NCBI RefSeq assembly: GCF_002091755.1
Contig: NZ_BDAI01000003.1
Location: forward strand, 310,001 to 374,000
Source of the DNA: Pseudomonas nitroreducens NBRC 12694
Lineage (GTDB): Bacteria; Pseudomonadota; Gammaproteobacteria; Pseudomonadales; Pseudomonadaceae
Direction: 5' to 3'
Length of the DNA stretch: 64,000 nt
The number at the start of each line of letters is the position of its first letter. Position 1 is the stretch's first letter. The position numbers and the translations under genes were made by a program. This document shows, piece by piece, positions 43,389 through 52,128 of this stretch. The notes below the pieces were generated by a model. That model was given only the letters and a program-made list of their open reading frames with translations. It had not been told where the DNA came from and ran no database searches.

Positions 43389-44225
43389 CGAGGGGCGGCG
43401 CCGTATGACAAACAGAATGGCAAAGCGGATTGCGGTCCAGGTGAGACTTATCCGGAAACAACCTGCATTGATTGAGCGCAGCAAATTGCTCCAGTGCGGC
43501 GATATGTCGCAACGCGAAATGCCCCATTCGCTCCCTCGAAAATATCCCTGAGTGCAACATTGATCGAGGCCCTGCCCGAACGTGTGCCGGCCCCTCTCGC
43601 GGTACTTCACTTTGTCCTGCAGCCCCTTTGTTACGGCATCTGCAGCCCTTTAGACGCAGATGGATAACTGCTCTGGGCGCGGGGCTGGATGGCTGATTTC
43701 GACCGTTTGGTCGTGCTGGGAACGCTTCGGACTGTTTCCTGGTTTGAGAAAATATCTTGTTAAAAATGGGGGGCTGGGGCCTTGAAAGGCGTTTCTGAAA
43801 TGCTTTGTAATACCCGCCGTCCATTTCCTACCCCCAAATCGCTGAGTCGCACTGACGCAGATCATTGCCAGTGTTCACCCTTCGGTGCAGCGGCATAACA
43901 ACAGGGGGCTGCCATCGGTGGGCTCCTGTCATCTGTCGAGTCGGGCAATCCGCTCGTGCAATCGGTGTGCGACGCGCGTGCTTTTACGAGCCGCCAGTCC
44001 AGACACCACACGCTGAATACTCACGGAACGAATCAGCTGACGAAATCGGTTTCGCATCGCGAAGACCGGGCGACTTCCCTTTGCCTGGAATCCTTGCGGC
44101 CGCATTCGTGAATCCATGACAGCCCTGGCAGGCGACCTGGAAAGGTCGCGGGTAACGAGTCGTCGAGCGATGCGTGGCGAAGGCTCGTGGGCGGTGAAGC
44201 GATTTTCATCCACTAAGGCCGCAAG
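43389..44225 (+). other. long non-coding gap upstream of cyoA
   Basis: About 840 bases between the exporter terminator and cyoA without a convincing gene; open frames on either strand are short or antisense and lack recognisable similarity. It is less GC-biased than its neighbours, especially at 43735-43860. A weak promoter-like pair TTGAAA (43782) and TGTAAT (43806), 18 bases apart, and a small hairpin GCGACC/GGTCGC (about 44130-44150) were seen. No TTGAT-N4-ATCAA ANR box was found. It probably holds the cyo promoter and a long leader. Confidence 0.5.
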
Positions 44226-45218
44226 ATGAAAAAAGAGCAGTACACAGGATTTTTGAAGAGACTGGCGTGGCTGCCGATGCTGATGCTCGGTGGTTGCAAC
44301 ATGGCGCTGTTCGACCCGAAAGGGCAGGTTGGCGCCGACGAGAAGTCCCTGATCATCACGGCAACCCTGCTGATGCTGATCGTGGTGGTGCCGGTCATTC
44401 TGATGACCCTCGGGTTCGCCTGGAAATACCGGGCTTCGAACACCAAGGCCACCTACATGCCGGACTGGTCGCACTCGACCAAGATCGAGCTGGTGGTATG
44501 GCTGGTTCCCTGCCTGATCATCGCCGTGCTCGGCTGGATCACCTGGGAGAGCACCCACAAGCTGGACCCGTACCGTCCGCTGGACTCCGAGGTCAAGCCG
44601 GTGACCATCCAGGCCATCTCGCTGGACTGGAAGTGGCTGTTCATCTACCCGGAACAGGGTATCGCCACCGTCAACGAAATCGCCTTCCCGAAAGACACCC
44701 CGGTGAACTTCCAGATCACCTCGGATTCGGTGATGAACTCGTTCTTCATCCCGCAGCTGGGTAGCCAGATCTACTCCATGGCCGGGATGCTGACCAAGCT
44801 GCACCTGATCGCCAACGAAGAAGGCGTGTTCGACGGCATCTCCGCGAACTACAGCGGCGGCGGTTTCTCGGGCATGAAATTCAAGGCCATCTCCACCTCC
44901 GAGCAGGGCTTCCAGGATTGGGTTGCGAAGGTCAAGGCCTCGCAGCAGACCCTGAACCTGGAGCAGTACCCGGAGCTGGTGAAGCCGACCGAGAACGTCC
45001 CGGCCACCTACTTCGCCACCGTCAGCCCCGAGCTGTTCTCCCACGTGCTGAACAAGTGGGAACACGCTGGCCATGTGATGGCCAAGGCCCATGAGGCCAA
45101 AGAGCAGGCCGAGAAGGGCGAGCACGGCGAAGCGCATGAAGAGGCCGCCATGGCAGGCCACGACATGAGCAACATGCAAGGCATGCAGGGCATGCAAATG
45201 AATCCGAGCCAGGAGTAA
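44226..45218 (+). CDS. cyoA: cytochrome bo3 ubiquinol oxidase subunit II
   Basis: A 330-residue lipoprotein subunit (lipobox LMLGGC). Two transmembrane helices (about 40-62 and 85-105) precede a periplasmic cupredoxin domain. The CuA ligands of cytochrome c oxidases are absent, as expected for a quinol oxidase; SLDWKWLFIYPEQGIATVNE and SFFIPQLGSQIYSMAGM are characteristic. The C-terminal 40 residues are rich in Met, His and Glu (HDMSNMQGMQGMQMN), which could bind copper; that is inference. First gene of cyoABCDE. Confidence 0.97.
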   Translation: MKKEQYTGFLKRLAWLPMLMLGGCNMALFDPKGQVGADEKSLIITATLLMLIVVVPVILMTLGFAWKYRASNTKATYMPDWSHSTKIELVVWLVPCLIIAVLGWITWESTHKLDPYRPLDSEVKPVTIQAISLDWKWLFIYPEQGIATVNEIAFPKDTPVNFQITSDSVMNSFFIPQLGSQIYSMAGMLTKLHLIANEEGVFDGISANYSGGGFSGMKFKAISTSEQGFQDWVAKVKASQQTLNLEQYPELVKPTENVPATYFATVSPELFSHVLNKWEHAGHVMAKAHEAKEQAEKGEHGEAHEEAAMAGHDMSNMQGMQGMQMNPSQE

Positions 45219-45224
45219 CCGCAG

Positions 45225-47207
45225 ATGTTCGGGAAACTGACACTGTCGGCCGTGCCGTATCACGAGCCGATCATCGTCATCACGCTGGCTGTCGTCGCCC
45301 TGTTGGGCCTCGGCGTGTTCGGCGCGATCACTTACTACCGCAAGTGGACCTACCTGTGGACCGAATGGCTGACCTCCATCGACCACAAGAAAATCGGCGT
45401 GATGTACATCATCGTCGCCCTGATCATGCTCCTGCGCGGCTTCGCCGACGCCATCATGATGCGCGGCCAGCTCGCGCTGGCTGAAGGCGCCAACCACGGC
45501 TACCTGCCGCCGGAACACTACGACCAGATCTTCACCGCTCACGGCGTGATCATGATCATCTTCATGGCCATGCCCTTCATGACCGGTCTGATGAACCTGG
45601 CCGTGCCGCTGCAGATCGGCGCACGCGACGTGGCGTTCCCCTTCCTGAACTCCCTGAGCTTCTGGCTGCTGGTCGTCAGCGCCATGCTGGTGAACGTCTC
45701 CCTGGGTCTGGGCGAATTCGCCCGCACCGGCTGGGTCGCCTACCCGCCGCTGTCCGAGCTGGCCTACAGCCCGGGCGTGGGTGTGGACTACTACATCTGG
45801 GCGCTGCAGATATCGGGTATGGGTACCTTGCTGACCGGCATCAACTTCCTGGTGACCGTGTTCAAGATGCGCACCCCCGGCATGAAGCTGATGCAGATGC
45901 CGATCTTCACCTGGACCTGCACCTTCGCCAACATCCTGATCGTTGCGTCGTTCCCGATCCTGACCGCGGCCCTGGGCCTGCTGTCGCTGGACCGTTACTT
46001 CGACATGCACTTCTTCACCAACGAGCTGGGCGGCAACGCCATGATGTACATCAACCTCTTCTGGGCCTGGGGCCATCCTGAGGTGTACATCCTGATCCTG
46101 CCGGCTTTCGGTATCTTCTCCGAAGTCACCGCGACCTTCGCTGGCAAGCGCATGTTCGGCTACACCTCGATGGTCTGGGCGAGCGCCGCGATCACCTTCC
46201 TCGGCTTCACCGTTTGGCTGCACCACTTCTTCACCATGGGTTCGGGCGGCGACGTCAACGGCTTCTTCGGCGTTGCGACCATGCTCATTTCCATCCCGAC
46301 CGGGGTGAAGCTGTTCAACTGGCTGTTCACCATCTACCGTGGCCGCCTGCGCTTCGACACCCCGATCCTGTGGACCCTGGGCTTCATCGTCACCTTCACC
46401 ATCGGTGGCATGACCGGCGTTCTGCTGGCCATCCCGGGCGCTGACTATCTGCTGCACAACAGCCTGTTCCTGATTGCGCACTTCCATAACACCATCATCG
46501 GTGGTGCAGTGTTCGGCTACCTGGCCGGCTTCGTCTTCTGGTTCCCGAAAGCCTTCGGCTTCAAGCTGGACGAGAAGTGGGGCAAGCGTTCCTTCTGGTG
46601 CTGGCTGGTCGGCTTCTACATGGCCTTCATGCCGCTGTATATCCTCGGCTTCATGGGCATGACCCGTCGCCTGAACCACTACGACAACCCGATGTGGAAG
46701 CCGTATCTGGTCGTGGCCTTCTTCGGCGCCGTGCTGATCTTCTTCGGCATCGCCTGCCAGCTGATCCAGCTGCTGGTGTCGATCAAGAACCGCAAGGCTC
46801 TGGCCGACCTGACCGGCGACCCGTGGGGCGGCCGTACCCTGGAGTGGTCCACTTCCTCGCCGCCGCCGTACTACAACTTCGCCGAACTGCCGAAGGTCAA
46901 CGACATCGACGCGTTCCACGACATGAAGCAGACCGGTACCGCGTACCGCAAGCTGCCGGCCTACGCACCGATCCACATGCCGAAGAACACCGCCGCTGGC
47001 TTCTCCATCGCCGTGTTCGCCTTCCTCTTCGGCTTCGCCGCCATCTGGCACATCTGGTGGCTGGTGGGTGTTGGCTTCGTCGGCATGATCGCTTCGGTCA
47101 TCGTGCGCAGCTACATCACCGACGTGGACTACTACGTCCAGCCGGATGAGATCGAGCGCATCGAGAACGCCAACTTCCAGCAACTCGCCTCCGCACAGCA
47201 GGTATAA
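45225..47207 (+). CDS. cyoB: cytochrome bo3 ubiquinol oxidase subunit I
   Basis: A 660-residue heme-copper oxidase catalytic subunit that reduces oxygen to water and pumps protons. About 15 hydrophobic helices are seen. Copper B and heme ligands lie in FTAHGVIMIIF, WAWGHPEVYILILP (with the Tyr of the His-Tyr crosslink) and VWLHHFFTMG, and the heme pair region reads IAHFHNTIIGG. Length and order match CyoB. It follows cyoA by 6 bases and cyoC follows by 3. Confidence 0.98.
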   Translation: MFGKLTLSAVPYHEPIIVITLAVVALLGLGVFGAITYYRKWTYLWTEWLTSIDHKKIGVMYIIVALIMLLRGFADAIMMRGQLALAEGANHGYLPPEHYDQIFTAHGVIMIIFMAMPFMTGLMNLAVPLQIGARDVAFPFLNSLSFWLLVVSAMLVNVSLGLGEFARTGWVAYPPLSELAYSPGVGVDYYIWALQISGMGTLLTGINFLVTVFKMRTPGMKLMQMPIFTWTCTFANILIVASFPILTAALGLLSLDRYFDMHFFTNELGGNAMMYINLFWAWGHPEVYILILPAFGIFSEVTATFAGKRMFGYTSMVWASAAITFLGFTVWLHHFFTMGSGGDVNGFFGVATMLISIPTGVKLFNWLFTIYRGRLRFDTPILWTLGFIVTFTIGGMTGVLLAIPGADYLLHNSLFLIAHFHNTIIGGAVFGYLAGFVFWFPKAFGFKLDEKWGKRSFWCWLVGFYMAFMPLYILGFMGMTRRLNHYDNPMWKPYLVVAFFGAVLIFFGIACQLIQLLVSIKNRKALADLTGDPWGGRTLEWSTSSPPPYYNFAELPKVNDIDAFHDMKQTGTAYRKLPAYAPIHMPKNTAAGFSIAVFAFLFGFAAIWHIWWLVGVGFVGMIASVIVRSYITDVDYYVQPDEIERIENANFQQLASAQQV

Positions 47208-47210
47208 ACC

Positions 47211-47840
47211 ATGTCGACGGCAGTACTTGATCAACACCTGGTCGATACGCACGAAGCGGCGCACGACCATGACCATGCTCACGACAGCGGCGGTATGACG
47301 GTATTCGGCTTCTGGCTGTACCTGATGACCGACTGCATCCTGTTCGCGAGCGTCTTCGCCACCTACGCCGTGCTGGTCAACCACACGGCCGGCGGCCCGA
47401 GCGGCAAGGACATCTTCGAACTGCCCTACGTGGCCGTCGAAACCGCGATCCTGCTGATCTCCTCCTGCACCTACGGCCTGGCCATGCTGGCCGCGCACAA
47501 GGGTGCCAAGGGCAAGGCCATCGCCTGGCTGGGCGTGACCTTCCTCTGCGGCGCCGCGTTCATCGGCATGGAACTCAACGAGTTCCATCACCTGATCGTC
47601 GAAGGCTTCGGCCCGAGCCGCAGCGCCTTCCTGTCGTCCTTCTTCACCCTGGTTGGCATGCACGGCCTGCACGTAAGTGCCGGCCTGCTGTGGATGCTGG
47701 TGCTGATGGCGCAGATTGGCACTCGTGGCCTGACCGCGCAGAACAACACCCGCATGATGTGCCTGAGCCTGTTCTGGCACTTCCTGGACATCGTCTGGAT
47801 CTGTGTCTTCACCGTCGTCTACCTGATGGGGGCTCTGTAA
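47211..47840 (+). CDS. cyoC: cytochrome bo3 ubiquinol oxidase subunit III
   Basis: A 209-residue membrane protein with five hydrophobic segments and the COX3 signature (AFIGMELNEFHHLI, FTLVGMHGLHVSAGLLWM, WHFLDIVWICVFTVVYLMG). The N-terminus is His-rich (THEAAHDHDHAHDSGG). The stop TAA overlaps the cyoD ATG by one base. Confidence 0.97.
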   Translation: MSTAVLDQHLVDTHEAAHDHDHAHDSGGMTVFGFWLYLMTDCILFASVFATYAVLVNHTAGGPSGKDIFELPYVAVETAILLISSCTYGLAMLAAHKGAKGKAIAWLGVTFLCGAAFIGMELNEFHHLIVEGFGPSRSAFLSSFFTLVGMHGLHVSAGLLWMLVLMAQIGTRGLTAQNNTRMMCLSLFWHFLDIVWICVFTVVYLMGAL

Positions 47841-48205
47841 TGTCCGCTGCTGCACATCATCACGACTCCCACGGCGCCCACGGCCACGACTCCCACGGTG
47901 CCGGCCACGGCAGCCTGGGCTCGTACGCCATCGGCTTCGTGCTCTCGGTGATCCTCACCGCTATCCCGTTCTACATGGTCATCGACGGTGGCTTCTCGCG
48001 TCACGCCACCCTGCTGACCATGGTGATCCTGGGCCTGGTCCAGGTCGTCGTGCACCTGATCTGCTTCCTGCACATGAACTTCTCCTCGGAAGGCCGCTGG
48101 AACGTCATGGCATTCATCTTCACCGCCATCATCATCCTGCTGGTGGTCGGTCTGTCGCTGTGGATCATCTACACCGCAGACACCCTGATGATGCCGATGC
48201 CCTGA
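47840..48205 (+). CDS. cyoD: cytochrome bo3 ubiquinol oxidase subunit IV
   Basis: A 121-residue small subunit with three transmembrane helices and the family core LGLVQVVVHLICFLHMN. The first 24 residues are strikingly histidine-rich (HHHDSHGAHGHDSHGAGHG), possibly metal-binding. The ATG overlapping the cyoC stop is used, since the frame upstream lies inside cyoC. Confidence 0.96.
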   Translation: MSAAAHHHDSHGAHGHDSHGAGHGSLGSYAIGFVLSVILTAIPFYMVIDGGFSRHATLLTMVILGLVQVVVHLICFLHMNFSSEGRWNVMAFIFTAIIILLVVGLSLWIIYTADTLMMPMP

Positions 48206-48216
48206 GGGCCGATGCC

Positions 48217-49104
48217 GTGAAACTCAAGCGTTATCTCCTGGTCGCCAAGCCGGGCATCATCTTTGGCAACCTGATCGCGGTGGCGGGGGGATATTTCCTC
48301 GCCGCTCGCGGCAGCGTTGACCCGATGCTGCTGCTGGCCACCGTGATCGGCCTGTCCCTGGTCGTTGCCAGCGGTTGTGTGTTCAACAACTGCATCGACC
48401 GCGACATCGATCGCTTCATGGAGCGTACCCGCAGCCGTGTCACCGTGACCGGGCAGATCTCGCTGAAGGCCGCCCTGGCCCATGGCGTGGTCCTCGGCGC
48501 GGCGGGCTTCGGCCTGCTGGCGTGGAAGACCAACGTGCAGGCAACCCTGCTCGCTGCGTTCGGCTTCTTCGTCTACGTCGTGCTCTACAGCCTCTGGCTC
48601 AAGCGCGCCTCGGTCTACGGCACACTGGTCGGCAGTCTCTCCGGAGCCATGCCGCCAGTGGTGGGCTACTGCGCTGCCAGCGGTCACTTCGACATGGGCG
48701 CGGCGGTGCTGCTGCTGATCTTCTGCCTCTGGCAGATGCCGCACAGTTACGCCATCGCGATCTTCCGCCTCAACGACTATCGCGCCGCCGGGATTCCCGT
48801 GCTGCCGGTGGAGCGGGGCATCGAAGCGACCAAGAAGCAGATCCTCTATTATGTGCTGGCCTTTGGTCTGGCGACCCTGCTGCTGACCGTCACCGGCTTC
48901 GCCGGCTACGGTTACCTGGTAGTGGCACTGGCCGTCAGTGCCTGGTGGCTGTTCATCGCGGTGAAAGGCTTCAGTGCCGAAGACGATCGCCGCTGGGCCC
49001 GCCAGTTGTTCGCCTTCTCCATCATCGCGATCAGCGTGCTGAGCCTGATGATGTCCATCGACTTCCAGGCCATCCCGGCCCAGTCGATGCTGGCGGCGCT
49101 GTAA
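48217..49104 (+). CDS. cyoE: protoheme IX farnesyltransferase (heme O synthase)
   Basis: A 295-residue UbiA-family membrane enzyme that adds a farnesyl group to heme b to give heme O for the oxidase. The prenyl-diphosphate binding motif NNCIDRDIDRFMERTRSR and the second motif region LNDYRAAGIPVLPVERG are present, with about nine helices. A GTG start (VKLKRYLLVAKPG) gives the usual length; the in-frame sequence before it overlaps cyoD. Last gene of the operon, followed by a terminator. Confidence 0.96.
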   Translation: MKLKRYLLVAKPGIIFGNLIAVAGGYFLAARGSVDPMLLLATVIGLSLVVASGCVFNNCIDRDIDRFMERTRSRVTVTGQISLKAALAHGVVLGAAGFGLLAWKTNVQATLLAAFGFFVYVVLYSLWLKRASVYGTLVGSLSGAMPPVVGYCAASGHFDMGAAVLLLIFCLWQMPHSYAIAIFRLNDYRAAGIPVLPVERGIEATKKQILYYVLAFGLATLLLTVTGFAGYGYLVVALAVSAWWLFIAVKGFSAEDDRRWARQLFAFSIIAISVLSLMMSIDFQAIPAQSMLAAL

Positions 49105-49122
49105 GGCCGTTCTGCTGCAACG

Positions 49123-49151
49123 AAAAAGCCGCCCCTCGGGGCGGTTTTTTT
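49123..49151 (+). terminator. terminator of cyoABCDE
   Basis: The stem GCCGCCCC/GGGGCGGT is followed by six T residues. Confidence 0.88.
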
Positions 49152-49182
49152 GTGCCAAGCATTCCTCGGCAATGAAGCTTTT

Positions 49183-49260
49183 TGTAGGAGTGAGCTTGCT
49201 CGCGAACCGTCCCAGCTTAGGAACTGCCGGGAGGAGCGTTCGAGCAGTCTCGCTCCTACA
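49183..49260. repeat. REP-type inverted pair
   Basis: TGTAGGAGTGAGCTTGCTCGCG and an inverted, partly diverged copy ending CTCGCTCCTACA, separated by about 30 bases, lie between the cyo and ndh terminators. Confidence 0.85.
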
Positions 49261-49274
49261 GGGGCTCTGCGTAC

Positions 49275-49310
49275 AAAAAAGGGCGGATACCTCGCAGTAT
49301 CCGCCCTTCG
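49275..49310 (-). terminator. terminator of ndh
   Basis: The ten-base stem GGGCGGATAC/GTATCCGCCC has its T-run on the minus strand, just downstream of the leftward ndh stop. Confidence 0.88.
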
Positions 49311-49325
49311 TCTTTCATTGCTGGA

Positions 49326-50624
49326 TCAATGCAGCTTCAAGCGCGGCTCCGTGCTTCGCCCGATCCGGTCCGCGATCATCAGCAACGCCGTGCGGAACGG
49401 CCCGTACAACGCCATCTGGTGCATGCGGTACAACGACACATAGAACATCCGCGCCAGCCAGCCTTCCAGCTTCACGCTGCCCATCAGGTTGCCCATCAGG
49501 TTGCCGACAGCACTGAAGCGCGACAGCGAGATCAGCGAGCCGTAGTCGGTGTAGCGGTACTCCGGCAGCGGCTTGCCATCGAGCCTCGCGACCAGCGCCT
49601 TGGCCAGCAGCGAAGCCTGCTGGTGCGCGGCCTGGGCGCGCGGCGGCACGGTGCGTTCGCTGCCATCGCCCATCGGGCAGGCGGCGCAGTCACCGAAGGC
49701 GAAGATGTTGTCGTCGCGGGTGGTCTGCAGAGTGGAGCGCACCACCAGCTGGTTGATGCGATTGGTCTCCAGCCCGTCGATCTCCTTGAGCAGGCTCGGC
49801 GCACGAATGCCCGCCGCCCAGACTTTCAGACTCGCCGGAATGAACTCGCCTGCTGCCGTGCGCAGGCCGTCAGCCGTCACTTCCTGCACTGCCGAACCAG
49901 TTGCGACGCGCACGCCGAGTTTCTCCAGCGTCTGGTGCACCGGCTGGCTAATGCGCTCGGGCAGCGCCGGCAGCACACGTGGGCCGGCCTCGATCAGGGT
50001 GATGCGCATGTTCTGCGGCTGGATGCCGGTCAGCCCGTAGGCCGCCAGTTCCTGCGCGGCGTGGTGCAGCTCGGCGGACAATTCGACACCAGTGGCACCG
50101 GCGCCAACGATGGCGACGCTGATCTGATCGTCCTTGTCCTGCCCGGCGTGGGCGCGCAGGTAATGAGTGAGTAACTGCTTGTGGAAGCGCTCGGCCTGCT
50201 CGCGGGTATCCAGGAAGATGCAGTGATCCGCGGCCCCGGCGGTGCCGAAGTCGTTGGTGGTGCTGCCGATGGACAGGACCAGCGTGTCGTATTCCAGACT
50301 GCGCGCAGGCACCAGTTCTTCGCCCTGCTCATCGAGCGTGGCAGCGAGCTGAATGCGCTTGCTTGCGCGGTCCAGGCCATCGAGGCGGCCGAGCTGGAAT
50401 TCGAAGTGGTTCCATTTCGCCTGGGCGACATAGTTCAGCTCATCCTCCGAGGAGTTGAGCGAGCCGGCGGCGACTTCGTGCAGCAGGGGTTTCCAGATGT
50501 GGGTGAGGTTGGCGTCGACGAGGGTGACTCGCGCGCGGCCTTTCTTACCCAGGGTGCGGCCGAGACGGGTCGCGAGCTCCAGCCCGCCGGCGCCGCCGCC
50601 GACGATCACGATACGATGGGACAT
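49326..50624 (-). CDS. ndh: NADH dehydrogenase type II (NADH:quinone oxidoreductase)
   Basis: A 432-residue non-proton-pumping flavoenzyme of the respiratory chain. The FAD-binding motif IVIVGGGAGGLELATRLG opens the protein, the NADH-binding motif VAIVGAGATGVELSAELHHAA lies near residue 165, and FAFGDCAACP is the second FAD contact. The C-terminal amphipathic region anchors it to the membrane. It would feed quinol to oxidases such as Cyo, encoded next to it on the opposite strand. Confidence 0.96.
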   Translation of the reverse strand: MSHRIVIVGGGAGGLELATRLGRTLGKKGRARVTLVDANLTHIWKPLLHEVAAGSLNSSEDELNYVAQAKWNHFEFQLGRLDGLDRASKRIQLAATLDEQGEELVPARSLEYDTLVLSIGSTTNDFGTAGAADHCIFLDTREQAERFHKQLLTHYLRAHAGQDKDDQISVAIVGAGATGVELSAELHHAAQELAAYGLTGIQPQNMRITLIEAGPRVLPALPERISQPVHQTLEKLGVRVATGSAVQEVTADGLRTAAGEFIPASLKVWAAGIRAPSLLKEIDGLETNRINQLVVRSTLQTTRDDNIFAFGDCAACPMGDGSERTVPPRAQAAHQQASLLAKALVARLDGKPLPEYRYTDYGSLISLSRFSAVGNLMGNLMGSVKLEGWLARMFYVSLYRMHQMALYGPFRTALLMIADRIGRSTEPRLKLH

Positions 50625-50677
50625 GTTGCATTCTCATAGCTTAAGGAATCCTGTATCGGCCCGTGGCGGCACGGCGC

Positions 50678-50848
50678 TCACGCAAGGTAGGCCAGGAGGC
50701 GGCTCAGCAAACCCAGGGCGATGACTACCGCGAGCAAGCCTCCCATCATCAGCCAGGGTTTGAACGGCGCGCGTTCGACCTGGTGCACGGGGGAGCTGAG
50801 GTAGTGATCGACCTTCTGCTGGTCTTCGGGGCTCAGGCGACTGGGCAT
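50678..50848 (-). CDS. DUF3094 family small membrane protein
   Basis: A 56-residue protein: MPSRLSPEDQQKVDHYLSS, a short polar stretch, then one transmembrane helix (WLMMGGLLAVVIALGLLSRLL). It matches the conserved Pseudomonas DUF3094 family in length and layout. GGAGG lies 8 bases before the ATG. The function is unknown. It lies between ndh and the DUF1780 gene on the same strand. Confidence 0.8.
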   Translation of the reverse strand: MPSRLSPEDQQKVDHYLSSPVHQVERAPFKPWLMMGGLLAVVIALGLLSRLLAYLA

Positions 50849-50942
50849 GGGCGGCCTCCGTTTATAATGTCGAGCATTCTAGTAGGGCTTGGGCGGCCTC
50901 TCAATGCGCCGCCGATCAATGCAGCATTGCATGAGCGCCTAT

Positions 50943-51572
50943 TTACAGGCCGACGCCCATGTCGAAAAGGATGCTTCGGCCCAGGCTGCCGCGCAGGAAA
51001 TCCGGCGCGTCACTGTGGGCGAACAGCACGCGGGCAAAAGTCGGCCCGACCACCGACAGCGAGCGCCAACCCTGGCGCAGGTACTCGGTGGGCGGCGGAA
51101 ATGGCGTGTTGAAATCGGGCGTCTCGCGCTTGAGGCTGACGAAGGCGAGCAGGTCCAGCTCGCGCGGGTCGATGCCGCGCTCGGTGTAGTTGTGTGCTTT
51201 CTTGCGCAAAGTAGGCGCGAGGCGCGCCTGCAGCTCCGCGCAGGGAATCCGCCGTGGTCGCTGCTCTCGGCGAATCAGCTGGTTGAGGCTCTGGGCCATG
51301 CGCCGGCGCAGCAGTTCTTCCTTCCATTCCTCGTTGAGCCGGCGGCCCTGGTCGAGCACAAAGAACACCTCGAAGATCGCGTCGCGGAACAATACGTCCG
51401 GCGGCTGCTGGGGCGGCGCAACGAAGTCTTCCTGGCGATACGGTACCTTGAGCGCCTGCAGCAGTCGCTGGCAGGCCCAGCACTCCCGTTCCCACTTGCG
51501 GGCATTGGAGAGGAAATCGTTGGCTTGTTCCGCCTGGCGCGTCAGCAGGCGCAGATAGTCGGACTCGTTCAT
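50943..51572 (-). CDS. DUF1780 family protein
   Basis: A 209-residue protein matching DUF1780, a family restricted largely to pseudomonads. It is arginine-rich in the middle (RRRMAQSLNQLIRREQRPRRIP) and has a PLFRDAIF-like DVLFRDAIFEVFF strand; no signal peptide or membrane helix is visible. The function is unknown. It reads the same way as DUF3094 and ndh and is divergent from the gene at 51664. Confidence 0.78.
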   Translation of the reverse strand: MNESDYLRLLTRQAEQANDFLSNARKWERECWACQRLLQALKVPYRQEDFVAPPQQPPDVLFRDAIFEVFFVLDQGRRLNEEWKEELLRRRMAQSLNQLIRREQRPRRIPCAELQARLAPTLRKKAHNYTERGIDPRELDLLAFVSLKRETPDFNTPFPPPTEYLRQGWRSLSVVGPTFARVLFAHSDAPDFLRGSLGRSILFDMGVGL

Positions 51573-51663
51573 GCCTCAAGCATAGTTGCTGCGAAGCGCG
51601 GGCGGGTGGCGGGGGCGCGTGTAGACTGTTGCCAATCTTTGATGTTCGGGTCGAGGGTCAAGC

Positions 51664-52128
51664 GTGAAACGACTGCTGAGTGGGTTTGTGTTGATGATAG
51701 TGGCGAGCTTTGCGGTGGCGCAGGAGTCGCCAGCCATCGGTTGGACGCTGCTGGACCAGTTCGACAAACCCTACACGGCGAACGCCGATCTGAAGGTGCT
51801 GCTGGTCGCCCACGACATGGCTGGTTCGAAGCTGGTAAAAGCCGCCCTGGCGGATCGTCCGCAGGGTTACCTGGAGTCGCGCAGCGCCGCTTTCGTCGCT
51901 GACATCAGCCGCATGCCGGCACCGATCTCGAGCATGTTCGCCATCCCCGCGATGCGCGACTACTCCTATCGCGTGCTGCTCGACCGCGAGCCGCGCGTGG
52001 CCAGTCGCTTCCCCGCCACGGCGGATGCGGTGACCTGGTTGCAGCTGGAACAGGGCAAGGTTGTCGCCAGCCATAGCTTCGACTCGGCGGATGCCCTGCG
52101 CCAGGCGCTTGAGCGGGGCGCACCGTGA
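51664..52128 (+). CDS. periplasmic hypothetical protein, thioredoxin-like fold possible
   Basis: A 154-residue exported protein with a signal peptide ending near ASFAVAQ. The mature part begins GWTLLDQFDKPYTANADLKVLLVAHDM, reminiscent of peroxiredoxin/thioredoxin-fold proteins of the YtfJ kind, but no CxxC or other cysteine is present, so redox chemistry is not supported. Relatives in pseudomonads are often labelled FAD/FMN-containing dehydrogenase without visible basis. The stop overlaps the next start (GTGA), so the two are coupled. Confidence 0.65.
   Translation: MKRLLSGFVLMIVASFAVAQESPAIGWTLLDQFDKPYTANADLKVLLVAHDMAGSKLVKAALADRPQGYLESRSAAFVADISRMPAPISSMFAIPAMRDYSYRVLLDREPRVASRFPATADAVTWLQLEQGKVVASHSFDSADALRQALERGAP

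Noticed and set aside
43389..44225. ANR (Fnr-type) box upstream of cyoA
   Set aside because: No TTGAT-N4-ATCAA palindrome was found; TTGAT occurs only as half-sites without a partner.
43929..47855. 1308-residue open frame antisense to cyoA, cyoB and cyoC
   Set aside because: It is a shadow of cyo codon bias, rich in His, Gln and Gly runs, with no ribosome site or recognisable domain.
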